Shown here piece by piece: positions 27,886 through 36,352 of a DNA stretch of 60,949 nt. The DNA is from a bacterium (GTDB taxonomy: Bacteria > CLD3 > SB21), in the NCBI GenBank assembly GCA_008933615.1, contig WBUR01000026.1:1-60949 (forward strand). The letters are read 5' to 3'. A program made the translations under genes and the position numbers. Each line of letters starts with the position of its first letter. Positions within the stretch are counted from its first letter, which is position 1. The notes under the pieces are model-generated. The model saw only the letters and a program-made list of their open reading frames with translations, was not told where the DNA came from and searched no databases.

Positions 27886-28581
27886 ATGATCGATATCGTT
27901 AATATCACTAAACTCTACGGACGATTCCGCGCCCTCGATAACCTCGATCTGAAGATAAGCGCAAACGATTTCGTTGCTATTCTCGGTCGGAACGGAGCCG
28001 GAAAAACGACTTTGCTGAAAATTATCGCTACTCTTCTGAAGCCCACCGGCGGTGAAGTACACATCAACGGACATAATATCCGCAAAGATTCCTTTGTGAT
28101 CTTACAGCAGATGGGCATGGTTTCTCATCAAACATACATATACAGCGATCTGACCGCCAAAGAAAATCTATCATTTTATGCTAAATTCTATGATGTAGAA
28201 AACCCTGCCGCGCGCATACAAAACCTGTTAGAAAAAGTAGGACTTGCTCATAGATCCGATGAATCGGTTCGCCGTTTTTCACGCGGCATGCAACAAAGAT
28301 TGTCGATCGCCCGAGCGCTCCTTCATAATCCGAAGATATTATTGCTCGATGAACCCTACACCGGTCTCGATCAAAAAGCCTGTGAGTTTCTCGATACAAT
28401 TCTGCTCGACTATCATCAAGCCGGCAATTGTATTCTCGTCGTGACCCACGACATAGAACGGATTGCCGGTATTGCCAAACGCGCAGTCGTATTTGACAAA
28501 GGAAAAGTCGCGTGGGATCAAACGATTATTAATTTGGCCCCACAGAATTTTCTGCAACGTGTCAAACCTTTCATGTCCTAA
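27886..28581 (+). CDS. ccmA: ABC transporter ATP-binding protein, probable CcmA
   Basis: The 231-residue ABC ATPase shows Walker A GRNGAGKTT (34-42), the Q loop in LQQMGMVSHQTYIYSDLTAKENLSFYAKFY, signature FSRGMQQRLSIARAL, and Walker B with Asp155 (LLLDEP). Length, the LTAKENL segment and the place after ccmF/ccmH point to CcmA, the motor of the CcmABCD complex that releases holo-CcmE. No ccmB or ccmC follows: the next gene is a sugar isomerase. So either the membrane subunits are elsewhere or this ATPase serves another exporter. There is no clear Shine-Dalgarno sequence before the ATG. Confidence 0.75.
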   Translation: MIDIVNITKLYGRFRALDNLDLKISANDFVAILGRNGAGKTTLLKIIATLLKPTGGEVHINGHNIRKDSFVILQQMGMVSHQTYIYSDLTAKENLSFYAKFYDVENPAARIQNLLEKVGLAHRSDESVRRFSRGMQQRLSIARALLHNPKILLLDEPYTGLDQKACEFLDTILLDYHQAGNCILVVTHDIERIAGIAKRAVVFDKGKVAWDQTIINLAPQNFLQRVKPFMS

Positions 28582-28593
28582 TCCGAACGTATT

Positions 28594-29640
28594 ATGAATA
28601 AGCCCCTAATTGAAAAATATGACAAACAAAATTACCTGAAGGTGTTGCTGTCCTTTCACGAACAGTTACTTTCAGCAGAAAATAATATTTCGAACTATTA
28701 TTCCCAATTGACCGGTTTGAAAAGCTCTACGACCGACGTTCGCAATATCGTTATCTGCGGCATGGGCGGATCTGCGATAGCTGGAGATTTTGTCAAACAG
28801 ATTTTTGCCGGCAGTCTTTCCATTCCCATTATAGTTAACCGCGATTATAGCCTGTCGTCGTATGTCAACGAACAGACGCTGGTCATCCTGTCAAGCTATT
28901 CCGGCAATACGGAAGAAACCATTTCCGCTTTTCATGATGCGGCAACGCGAAACGCAAAAATGATCACAATTTCAACGGGCGGAGATATTGAAGTATTATC
29001 GAAAAGAAACACTGTCCCCCACATTCTCATTCCAAAAGGATTTCAACCGCGGCAGGCGATCGGATTTTCATTGGTTACGCTATTCAGGATTATGGAACAT
29101 TTGTTTCAAGATTTCCACGACGCTCATCTGATTAGCAGGAACATCGGATGGATAAAAGAAAAACAAAAACTGTGGACTTCTCCTGTAGATAATGAGCTCT
29201 GGAATCTGGCGGAACAGTTGTGCGCTCACCCGGTTATAATATATTCATCAGAAAAAATGTTTCCTGCCGCGCTTCGATTCAAAGGTCAGATTTGCGAGAA
29301 TGCCAAATTGCTCGCATTCGCCAACACCATTCCTGAAATGAATCACAACGAGATCGTCGGCTGGGATGGAATTCAATCCAACGCGCCGTTTTCAGTCCTG
29401 TTGATTCGAGATGCGGACGACCATTCGCAAATTCAAAAACGATTTGATATACTTAAAAACATCCTGTCAAAAAAAACGGCGTTATACGAAATTTACTCGG
29501 AAGGATCCGATTCCTTCAGCAAATTTATGTCGCTAATATACTGGGGTGATTGGCTGAGCTACTTTATGGCAATAGTGCGTAAAACCGATCCGACACCGGT
29601 TGACATCATTACGCATTTCAAAAACGAGTTATCCAAATAA
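28594..29640 (+). CDS. Bifunctional phosphoglucose/phosphomannose isomerase
   Basis: The 348-residue SIS-domain protein is of the archaeal/bacterial PGI/PMI type, which interconverts fructose-6-phosphate with glucose-6-phosphate or mannose-6-phosphate. Two SIS halves are visible: IVICGMGGSAIAGDF (~50-65) with SSYSGNTEETISAFHDA (~105-120), and the second half with AALRFKGQICENAKL and the conserved EMNHNEIVGW. It starts 12 bases after ccmA and probably shares its transcript. The convergent outer-membrane protein gene follows, separated by a hairpin. Confidence 0.9.
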   Translation: MNKPLIEKYDKQNYLKVLLSFHEQLLSAENNISNYYSQLTGLKSSTTDVRNIVICGMGGSAIAGDFVKQIFAGSLSIPIIVNRDYSLSSYVNEQTLVILSSYSGNTEETISAFHDAATRNAKMITISTGGDIEVLSKRNTVPHILIPKGFQPRQAIGFSLVTLFRIMEHLFQDFHDAHLISRNIGWIKEKQKLWTSPVDNELWNLAEQLCAHPVIIYSSEKMFPAALRFKGQICENAKLLAFANTIPEMNHNEIVGWDGIQSNAPFSVLLIRDADDHSQIQKRFDILKNILSKKTALYEIYSEGSDSFSKFMSLIYWGDWLSYFMAIVRKTDPTPVDIITHFKNELSK

Positions 29641-29661
29641 CGATTTACAAGCACCGAGAAC

Positions 29662-29727
29662 ACCAGGAACACAAAGAATTAACTCTTTCCCGCACATTTT
29701 TAGCGATTTCTTTTTGTGATCTTTGGT
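29662..29727. terminator. Imperfect inverted repeat between convergent genes
   Basis: The arms accaggaacacaaagaa (29662-29678) and ttctttttgtgatctttggt (29708-29727) pair with a few mismatches and a three-base bulge. It lies between the stops of the convergent isomerase and outer-membrane protein genes, so it may end both transcripts, but it lacks a clean T run. It may also belong to a dispersed repeat family. Confidence 0.35.
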
Positions 29728-29744
29728 AAGTAACATTATATATC

Positions 29745-32700
29745 TCAGAAAAACGCTCTGAACTCAGCGCTCCCCAGGTGAATCACATCTTGCTTTGGCT
29801 CCTTCCTCCCTGAATAATTCAACGATGCCGACACGTGATTATTGATCCTATAATCCATCGTTAACAGCCAGCTTGAGTTCCATCCTTTTTTTAACCCATT
29901 CAGCATTTCAAACGGAACAAAAATATCTTTTGAAAGAAAGACTCTTGATACATCGAATGACAGCGCCGCCCGGCCTTTATTTTTGAATGAATAGATCAAT
30001 TCAGGCGCATAGGAAAGGCTGCGCGCGGTCAGGCGTGAAAACCCGTCCTTCGAGTAAATCAGAATCCCTTTATTGATCCATTCAATCTCGTATATCGGCG
30101 TATAGGTGATTTGCGGAATCCATTTTATTTTATAGAAATCAAAATCTCTGTTAAATCCTGTAACCGAAATGGTCGAGCGTTTCAGGTTTGTTTCGTATTC
30201 TAATTCGCTCTCAAAGGCCGTTTTTTCAAACGGCTGCGTGCGAATACGCAGGTTCTCAAGTTCTCTGCGCCTGCGTTCATTTCCATCGGTCAGTAATCCA
30301 GATATGTTCTTTTGCAGTTCATACCTCAATCTGACCGAAACGCGGCGTTCGTTGTCCGACGATAAGACGTCCTGCCTGAAAAAGAGTGAACCGCGCAACG
30401 TATTACCGCTGTTCTGATACTTTCGCAGGTTGATAAAATAAACAGATAGATCCGGTTCTTTCTGATTTTCTTCGATTCTGAAAATTGTCTCAGTCGACAT
30501 TTTTTTTAACAAACCTGTGAAACCCTTTTCCGTTTTCTCTCTGACCGTATCTACACTTTCCTTATTCCTGTACAGTCTTGAAAACTCAAATCGGACACGG
30601 ACACCGAATTTTATTTCCACGATGGGCGTGAATCCGTCTACGCGTACCGTACTTTGGATCCAGTCGCCTTGTCCCTGCGGCACCTGAATAAAACTGTCCG
30701 GCGCGGACTGAATAAAGTTACCCGTATTCGCCTGTACCGGAACAAATATAAGCTTGCGATCCTGCAAACTTTGTTCGGACACCTGATAATTTATACTGGT
30801 AGTCATGGCGCGATTCCACCGGTGGTAATCTACAGTTGAATTGATCAGATGTGAGGTGTTATCCAGGTTTTCCACCGTGCGAAACTTACCATGATATTCC
30901 TTTAGGCGCCGGACGTATTCGACGGTAGAATTGATATTATTCCAATCAAGCATGTTCCAGTAATACCTTTGAGTCGTTGCTGTTGAAACACGTCCGTCAA
31001 GCGAATCCACCAGTGAGTTCCGGTTTTCGTCTAGACGTGTCTCCAGCATAATACCGAACTGCATCTTGTTAAACCCGTTAAAATCAATGCGCGGACGGTA
31101 AGTGAAATACGCAGTACCAAAACCGGAATCTGCGGAGGCAAAGCGATTGCGCACGTTTTCGTCTTCATAATCAAATCCCGGTTTCAATTTCCACAGTTGA
31201 TAACTGCTGAGAAAAATCTGCCGCGCCACATCGCTATGATACGTATCGGACGAATTCCGAATATCCGAATTTATTTTTTCAATGGAATAATTTATCTGCG
31301 GCAATTTATGAAAGGAGGCCTGCACACCGCCGCCATATCGGACAGACTTGAATACATTATTTCCCCGTTTAAGATCTCCGTAGAATCCTGCAAATTGCAG
31401 TTCTCCCACCGGCCTGTACGCCGATTGAATTTCCTTGAGATTCTCTTCGACGCCCAGGGAACTTAAAGGAGCTCCGTATGTGCCCTGAATATTCCATGAA
31501 CGATTAAACTCCGGATCATTGATGCGATCGATTTCTTTAAACGTGCTGTCAATATGACGAATACGGGCGTTCAGGTCAAATTCACCCAGTTTCTTCCCAT
31601 GCCATCCAATTTTTTGTTTTTGAATATTTGCCTTCAGGTGATACGCTTTCCCATTGATATCCTCAGGTGAAAATGAATTTTTATCAAATGTCGAAAAGGC
31701 AACTTCGCTGCCAAATACCATGTTCTTCATTGGCCGCGTTTCGAGAAAGAAACTTGCCAATTGCGTACGCGTCGGCAGAGGCAATGCAACCAAAGGTAAA
31801 AAGCTGCCGTTGTTTTTTCCGGCATAAATGAATTCGCCTAAAATGTTGCCGCGAACATAATCGCCATTGCCTGCGCCAAAATCCGTAAAACGCACATTGT
31901 AGTCACCGGAGCTGTCGGCGCCAACGTATAAGAAAATGCTGTCATTCGCCGTTAAGTCAAATACCTTGATGTACGCACCTCGCCCGAAATCAACGCGTCT
32001 CGCCCCGTCAACATACACCGTTGTTCCCTGCGAGTTGATTTGGTCATCGTCAATTTGAGATAACGAATCGATCGTTTTGTCGGAGAGAAATAAATTTATT
32101 GGATTATTTTTGTCGTCCGATTCATTGATAAAAACTCCGCCGAATGAAACCTGTTGATCGAACCAATTAGTTCTAATACCGCTAGCAAAAGTGTTGCGCT
32201 TAAAAACATCATCGGCATATTCAAAGTCAACCGTAACGCGCGATTCCGGTGTGATCAGCCGTCTGCGTGTAAATGTTATCTGCCCCGAGTTGTAGTCAAT
32301 AACAAAATCGTTATCCTCCCCGCGCCTAAGCTGAACACCGTTTAACCAAACCTTTTCCGTTCCGGCGATTACAAGAATATTCGTTTCACCGTTCGAACCC
32401 GACAATGCATACGGCCCTTGATTGCCTTCAATGATCGCAAGAGTATTAGACGAAAATTTACCTTTGGTGGATGCATACGCTATGTCGGCTGTAACCGCGT
32501 CAGTTCGCACAGCGCCCCTTACGCCCTGCAGTTTTCTTGAATATTCACCAAACTCCGTTCCGCTCAGACTCACCTCAAAATCGCCAAACGTAGCGATGTA
32601 ATTATCGGCTTTATTAACTTCAACAAATATTTTATCTATCTCCTGCAGTTTTTCCGTGTTGCCTTCCGGCTGAATCGGAATATTTTCATCGGTTAGCGAC

Positions 32701-33323
32701 GCTTCCATTGTCACGTCGTCACTGATTCTGCCGGATATCTGCACATTCAGGCCTGAATTTAGGGTGAAGTCCTGGTTGGAGCCAACGGTAAACCCACGAG
32801 TGATGCTCCCCGTTCCTACCATTTGCGATGATTCAAACACATTATCCTGCGAAGGAACAGAAGATTGAAAACCGTTCTCCTTGATACTTACCCTCCCGGA
32901 ATCATCGACGGTCCATTTTTGTATTTGACGATGGGCGTATTCCGTGCGCAAGTTAAAAGGCAGGATGTTGTATTGAATCGTAATTTTTAGGTCTTCAGTC
33001 AGGATCGATGAAAAATGAATTTCACCGCGGCGGTACCGTATGGAATAGTCGGAGCCTCGGTACAAACGCATCATGCCCGCGTTGACCGTTTCACTCTCGA
33101 CGGCAATCAGTTCGTCCGGAAGTTGGTAAACGGTGTCCACACCCGCACCATAAAAGGAATACGTGCGGGTCCAGAGGCTGATTGAATTCGGATTTTCAAA
33201 ATGCCGGCTGATCGTGGAATCGATGATCAGCCTTGTAAACACTGTGTCGGGTCCGTCTTGTGCAGATGCAGAATAAAACTGGCATAACATCATAAGCAGA
33301 GCCGCAGGTATACAGCGCTTCAT
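29745..33323 (-). CDS. Large SprA-like outer-membrane protein
   Basis: The 1192-residue protein starts with a signal peptide (cleaved after ASA, residue ~21). An N-terminal segment with DSIISRHFENPNSISLW-like and SDYSIRYRRGEIHFSS strands is followed by a conserved block (GSITRGFTVGSNQDFTL, SGRISDDVTMEASLTDENIP, QEIDKIFVEVN, ATFGDFEVSL). The remaining ~900 residues are beta-rich and end in FRAFF, with a C-terminal Phe typical of barrel proteins. This conserved block is common to large surface proteins of FCB-like bacteria and recalls SprA, the giant T9SS translocon, though it is much shorter. The role may be in export or surface attachment. Its ATG touches the stop of the NHL-repeat gene, so both are co-transcribed. 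Confidence 0.65.
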   Translation of the reverse strand: MKRCIPAALLMMLCQFYSASAQDGPDTVFTRLIIDSTISRHFENPNSISLWTRTYSFYGAGVDTVYQLPDELIAVESETVNAGMMRLYRGSDYSIRYRRGEIHFSSILTEDLKITIQYNILPFNLRTEYAHRQIQKWTVDDSGRVSIKENGFQSSVPSQDNVFESSQMVGTGSITRGFTVGSNQDFTLNSGLNVQISGRISDDVTMEASLTDENIPIQPEGNTEKLQEIDKIFVEVNKADNYIATFGDFEVSLSGTEFGEYSRKLQGVRGAVRTDAVTADIAYASTKGKFSSNTLAIIEGNQGPYALSGSNGETNILVIAGTEKVWLNGVQLRRGEDNDFVIDYNSGQITFTRRRLITPESRVTVDFEYADDVFKRNTFASGIRTNWFDQQVSFGGVFINESDDKNNPINLFLSDKTIDSLSQIDDDQINSQGTTVYVDGARRVDFGRGAYIKVFDLTANDSIFLYVGADSSGDYNVRFTDFGAGNGDYVRGNILGEFIYAGKNNGSFLPLVALPLPTRTQLASFFLETRPMKNMVFGSEVAFSTFDKNSFSPEDINGKAYHLKANIQKQKIGWHGKKLGEFDLNARIRHIDSTFKEIDRINDPEFNRSWNIQGTYGAPLSSLGVEENLKEIQSAYRPVGELQFAGFYGDLKRGNNVFKSVRYGGGVQASFHKLPQINYSIEKINSDIRNSSDTYHSDVARQIFLSSYQLWKLKPGFDYEDENVRNRFASADSGFGTAYFTYRPRIDFNGFNKMQFGIMLETRLDENRNSLVDSLDGRVSTATTQRYYWNMLDWNNINSTVEYVRRLKEYHGKFRTVENLDNTSHLINSTVDYHRWNRAMTTSINYQVSEQSLQDRKLIFVPVQANTGNFIQSAPDSFIQVPQGQGDWIQSTVRVDGFTPIVEIKFGVRVRFEFSRLYRNKESVDTVREKTEKGFTGLLKKMSTETIFRIEENQKEPDLSVYFINLRKYQNSGNTLRGSLFFRQDVLSSDNERRVSVRLRYELQKNISGLLTDGNERRRRELENLRIRTQPFEKTAFESELEYETNLKRSTISVTGFNRDFDFYKIKWIPQITYTPIYEIEWINKGILIYSKDGFSRLTARSLSYAPELIYSFKNKGRAALSFDVSRVFLSKDIFVPFEMLNGLKKGWNSSWLLTMDYRINNHVSASLNYSGRKEPKQDVIHLGSAEFRAFF

Positions 33324-34289
33324 TTAATCGCCGCTTTCAAGGATATTGAAAACAATGATCGAAGCTGCTTTGCCGTCGAGAACATATAATTTGTTGTGTG
33401 AATAATCAACAGAGACGGGGCTCTCAAAAGTAAACGACATGAGCGATGTCATAACTTTTCCAGCAGAATCAAAAACCACGATTGTCCGCAATTCCTTTTC
33501 AGCTATGTAAATACGGTCCTTATGATCGATTGTGATGTCCGCCGGTTTTTTCAAAACATTCGCGCCGATGTCGCGGATATAATTACCGTAATAATCGAAC
33601 ACGATAACCCGATTTTCATCAATCACGTAAACAAACCTGCTTGTGACAAACACTTTTCCCGGACTTCTTAGGGTGCCCCTGCCCTCAGAAAACCCGCCAA
33701 AGGCAGTTTCTTTTTTTCCGAACCGATTGATTTTGACGATCTGATCGTTTTCGCTGTCTGAATAAAATAAATCTCCCTGGGACGAGACCGCAAGACCCGA
33801 AGGAAATCCAAGCGGTTCCGTGGATGTCCTGGATGCGTCAATACTGAGTTCCGTCAGTTTCGATTCGCCAAATGATGAAATATATTCTAATTTTTTGCTG
33901 TACCGCTGTATACGCTGATTATTTAGATCGGCTACGTAAATATTCAGGCCATCGACGGCAAAAATATCTACCGGGGAGTCAAACTGGTTATTCTTCCAGC
34001 CGAATCCGCCGACATGGTTGATATACTTGCCTTTCGTATCTAATTTGACAATACGGTTATGTCCTGTATCCGCAATATAAATATCGCCCATCATACTTAC
34101 GGACATTGACTGCGGATTTTCCAATTGGCTAATGCCCTCGCCGCTTAGGTCTATCACCGTTTGAACTTCAAACGTCAGCCTCGTTTTTTCCTGTGACGAT
34201 AGAATGATAGCGGGTATAATGAAAGGCAGAAAACAAAAATAGAAAAATTTATTTTTGAAATTTATGGTCGAAACGAGTATATTTTTCAC
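33324..34289 (-). CDS. Secreted NHL-repeat (six-bladed propeller) protein
   Basis: The ~321-residue protein has an N-terminal hydrophobic segment (FFYFCFLPFIIPAIILS) and then NHL-type repeats such as MGDIYIADTGHNRIVKLDTKGKY, LNIYVADLNNQRIQRYSKK, GDLFYSDSENDQIVKINRFG, RFVYVIDENRVIVFDYYG and DRIYIAEKELRTIVVFD. These form a beta-propeller used for protein or ligand contact. I prefer GTG at 34289 with GGAAA ten bases upstream; the frame extends to 34355 but the added residues do not improve the signal. It is the first gene of a two-gene unit with the large outer-membrane protein and probably acts with it in the periplasm or on the surface. Confidence 0.75.
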   Translation of the reverse strand: MKNILVSTINFKNKFFYFCFLPFIIPAIILSSQEKTRLTFEVQTVIDLSGEGISQLENPQSMSVSMMGDIYIADTGHNRIVKLDTKGKYINHVGGFGWKNNQFDSPVDIFAVDGLNIYVADLNNQRIQRYSKKLEYISSFGESKLTELSIDASRTSTEPLGFPSGLAVSSQGDLFYSDSENDQIVKINRFGKKETAFGGFSEGRGTLRSPGKVFVTSRFVYVIDENRVIVFDYYGNYIRDIGANVLKKPADITIDHKDRIYIAEKELRTIVVFDSAGKVMTSLMSFTFESPVSVDYSHNKLYVLDGKAASIIVFNILESGD

Positions 34290-34388
34290 GTTTAACAATT
34301 TCCGTTTGCAGTCATTGTAGGATAGATTCACTTTCTTTATACAAGGATATATCACTAAAGAACAGTCTTTTACTTATTTCCCACGAAA

Positions 34389-34449
34389 CACGAAATACAC
34401 TAAAAAAATATGAAGTCCTAAATTTTCGTGTCATTCCGTGTATTTCGTG
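34389..34449. repeat. Inverted repeat cacgaaatacac
   Basis: A perfect 12-bp inverted repeat (34389-34400 with 34438-34449) lies in the divergent region between the NHL-repeat gene and the cyclophilin gene. The left arm is preceded by a partial copy (cccacgaaa). Related cacgaaatacac words are common intergenic repeats in environmental bacteria. It may form a hairpin in the 5' leader of either gene. Confidence 0.5.
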
Positions 34450-34512
34450 GGCTGATATTTAGCTACGTCATTAGGTTATTCACTTCAAATAAACATACTA
34501 AAGGAGGCTCCA

Positions 34513-35256
34513 TTGTTCAAGTCAAATTTGACGCCGCAGTCACGGATGATCATGCAAGTGATGCTTGCACTGCTCTTGCTTGGCCTGTTCACACTCAGCG
34601 CCTGCGCGCAGGCAAAAAAGGAAAAGAAAAAAGTGCAAGGCGAAGTGGCCGTACTGGAAACGCAATTCGGTAAGATTATTTTGCAGTTATATGATGCTGA
34701 CGCGCCGAAACATACCGCCAATTTCAGAAAACTGATTCGCGAAAAATTTTACGACAGCACCACGTTCCACCGTGTGATACCCAACTTCATGATCCAGGGC
34801 GGCGACCCCAATTCCAAAGATAATGATCCGAATAACGACGGCATTGGCGGGCCGGGCTACACGACTCCTGCGGAGATCAAACGTATCCACAAACGCGGGG
34901 CATTAGCCGCGGCGAGGCAGGGCGACCAGGTCAATCCGCAAAAAGCGTCCAGCGGCAGTCAGTTCTATATCGTCCACAACGGGCCTTTGACACCTGAACA
35001 ACTTAACCGAATGGAATCGCAGATGAAAATGCAGGGCAAACCCGATTTTGCATTTACGGAAGAACAAAGAACCGTTTATACCACTATCGGCGGCACACCT
35101 TTTTTGGATGGCGAATACACGGTATTCGGCGAAGTAATATCCGGAATGGATGTCGTGGACAAAATTGCCCAGGTTCAGCGTGGGCCGCGTGACCGGCCTC
35201 TTGAGAATGTTTTGATACTCAAGACAAGTATTGAGACGATGGAGATTGAAGAGTAG
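34513..35256 (+). CDS. Cyclophilin-type peptidyl-prolyl isomerase lipoprotein
   Basis: The 247-residue protein has a lipobox (TLSAC, Cys31) and a cyclophilin domain from ~48 to the end: FRKLIREKFYDSTTFHRVIPNFMIQGGDP with the catalytic Arg in FHRV, SSGSQFYIVHNG and LDGEYTVFGEVISGMDVVDKI. It should speed proline isomerisation of periplasmic proteins at the membrane. The start is TTG at 34513, preceded by AAGGAGG at five bases, the strongest ribosome site nearby. The next ATG (34548) is possible but would lack a site. An insert with NRMESQMKMQGKPDF (~residues 165-180) is not in short cyclophilins but is common in this subfamily. Confidence 0.92.
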   Translation: MFKSNLTPQSRMIMQVMLALLLLGLFTLSACAQAKKEKKKVQGEVAVLETQFGKIILQLYDADAPKHTANFRKLIREKFYDSTTFHRVIPNFMIQGGDPNSKDNDPNNDGIGGPGYTTPAEIKRIHKRGALAAARQGDQVNPQKASSGSQFYIVHNGPLTPEQLNRMESQMKMQGKPDFAFTEEQRTVYTTIGGTPFLDGEYTVFGEVISGMDVVDKIAQVQRGPRDRPLENVLILKTSIETMEIEE

Positions 35257-35313
35257 AACCAACTTCGGCCTCGACCACCGCACGCTTGTTTGTTGAATAG
35301 TATTTTTGGCCTT

Positions 35314-35454
35314 GGAAAAACGCCGAGAATGAACCGGAGTTCGCACTTAATTATCAGCAGAAAACGTGAAGAAAACTTTGTGTGGGCGACAAATCTGAAT
35401 ATTGGAACTGTTTTCTGCCACTAGACGGGCGAACTCTGGTTCCGGCGTTTTTCC
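35314..35454. repeat. Palindromic MITE-like element, copy 1
   Basis: Outer arms: 35314-35344 and 35427-35454 pair as ggaaaaacgccg then gaacc and gagttcgc, with a 5-base insertion (agaat) in the left arm. Inner arms: gcagaaaac (35357-35365) and gttttctgc (35410-35418). The whole could fold into one long stem-loop. Size and layout match copy 2. It has no coding capacity, so it would be a non-autonomous mobile repeat or a structural RNA element. Confidence 0.65.
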
Positions 35455-35476
35455 ATAGCCATCGTGCTTTTCTTTG

Positions 35477-35508
35477 TTTCTTTCTTTTGCACGAGCAAAA
35501 GAAAGAAA
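35477..35508. repeat. Hairpin with perfect 14-bp stem
   Basis: tttctttcttttgc (35477-35490), loop acga, then its exact complement (35495-35508). It lies between the two longer palindromic elements and could be a terminator-like or repeat-family hairpin. The pyrimidine/purine arms make it distinct from those elements. Confidence 0.6.
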
Positions 35509-35606
35509 ATGGTTTTCAAATATACACACATTATATATTATAATCTCATAATCTTGTGTCCGCTTTCTTTTTAAAAAAGAAAGCTCCAAAGAAAATTTCG
35601 GCTGTG

Positions 35607-35746
35607 ACAAAAATGCCTAAACCCTCGTTCGCAGAACGGTTGCGAAAAACGATTATCAATCTTGACGATCCGTTAAATCAGAACGTTTATGAAAGCCGTT
35701 TTTCGCAGAAACATAAAACGAACTCGGGTTTTACAGGCATTTTTAT
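35607..35746. repeat. Palindromic MITE-like element, copy 2
   Basis: Outer arms: aaaaatgcct-aaaccctcgttcg (35609-35631) and its near complement cgaactcgggttttacaggcattttt up to 35745. Inner arms: gcgaaaaacg (35642-35651) and cgtttttcgc (35697-35706), perfect. The arm consensus aaaaayGCC...gagttcg is shared with copy 1, as are the total length and the spacing of inner and outer arms, while the loop sequences differ. Confidence 0.65.
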
Positions 35747-35834
35747 CAAGGCCGGAAATACCAAAGCATGAACTCCTAAGCATATTTGAAAACATTATGA
35801 CATATTAAAACAACCTCTTTAACAGGAAGGGGAT

Positions 35835-36263
35835 TTAGGGAGTGGTTCCCCTATCCTTCACCGGTATTACCAACTTCAATCCCGACCACTGTTCATCCAC
35901 CGCGCAGACCTTCACATCGACCAACCCGATCTTCAGAGCAACCGCGCGAATGATATCCTCGGTAATATCCGTCGGCATTTTCGCCGATTTCTTATACCAG
36001 GAAACCCAGATCATGCCATCGGGCTGCAGTTTTTTTTTCAGAGCCGGTAACTCTTTCTTTAGTACCGCCGCCTCGACAACAAAATAATGGATCAGGTCTT
36101 TTTTGCTTTTGGTTTCCTTCACGAACTCCACCGTCGGTGGCAGGTCGGAAAAGAGATTCAAATAATGTGACGGGGCGCCGATGAGACGAACTTTAAAACG
36201 GTCCTTATAGCCCAGCTTCTTAGCTAAGGGTGTGCCGGAATATCCGACATTGGGTTTGCTCAT
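35835..36263 (-). CDS. DUF3052 family protein
   Basis: The 142-residue protein matches the DUF3052 family: GYSGTPLAKKLGYKDRFKVRLIGAP at the start, then DLIHYFVVE, LPALKKKLQPDGMIWVSWYKK, and TEDIIRAVALKIGLVDVKVCAVDEQWSGLKLV at the end. The function of the family is unknown; it is widespread as a small cytosolic protein. Its ATG overlaps the TGA of a 30-codon upstream ORF (ATGA), which implies translational coupling. Confidence 0.88.
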   Translation of the reverse strand: MSKPNVGYSGTPLAKKLGYKDRFKVRLIGAPSHYLNLFSDLPPTVEFVKETKSKKDLIHYFVVEAAVLKKELPALKKKLQPDGMIWVSWYKKSAKMPTDITEDIIRAVALKIGLVDVKVCAVDEQWSGLKLVIPVKDRGTTP

Positions 36264-36352
36264 ATGGTCTTTCTGATAAGATCCTCTGTCGCTATCTCGC
36301 TCTTCCCCCCAACCCCCTTCACGGCGATCCGTGCGTAGGTCTTGCGGGTCAT
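36260..36352 (-). CDS. 30-residue small ORF coupled to the DUF3052 gene
   Basis: An ATG at 36352 has GGAG eight bases upstream and opens a 30-codon frame (MTRKTYARIAVKGVGGKSEI then ATEDLIRKTI) that ends in TGA. The stop overlaps the DUF3052 start in the ATGA manner. The peptide is basic and soluble and is not recognised. It may be a real small protein, a leader peptide that controls DUF3052 translation, or the stub of a longer gene. The clear ribosome site and exact coupling are the evidence for translation. Confidence 0.5.
   Translation of the reverse strand: MTRKTYARIAVKGVGGKSEIATEDLIRKTI

Larger units (their letters stand above)
35257..35834. other. 578-bp gene-free region rich in palindromic repeats
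   Basis: Between the cyclophilin gene and the DUF3052 gene there is no convincing gene. The region is made of two ~140-bp palindromic elements (35314-35454, 35607-35746), a 14-bp-stem hairpin (35477-35508) and a 23-base palindrome (35562-35584). An open frame on the plus strand at 35556-35771 runs through the second element and is not considered a gene. Confidence 0.7.

Noticed and set aside
28594-29640. Classical glucose-6-phosphate isomerase
   Set aside because: Length (348) and the SIS motif layout fit the bifunctional PGI/PMI family, not the ~550-residue classical enzyme.
35556-35771. 71-codon plus-strand ORF in the repeat region
   Set aside because: Most of it lies within palindromic copy 2 and its flanks; the translation is shaped by the inverted repeats, and there is no ribosome site.
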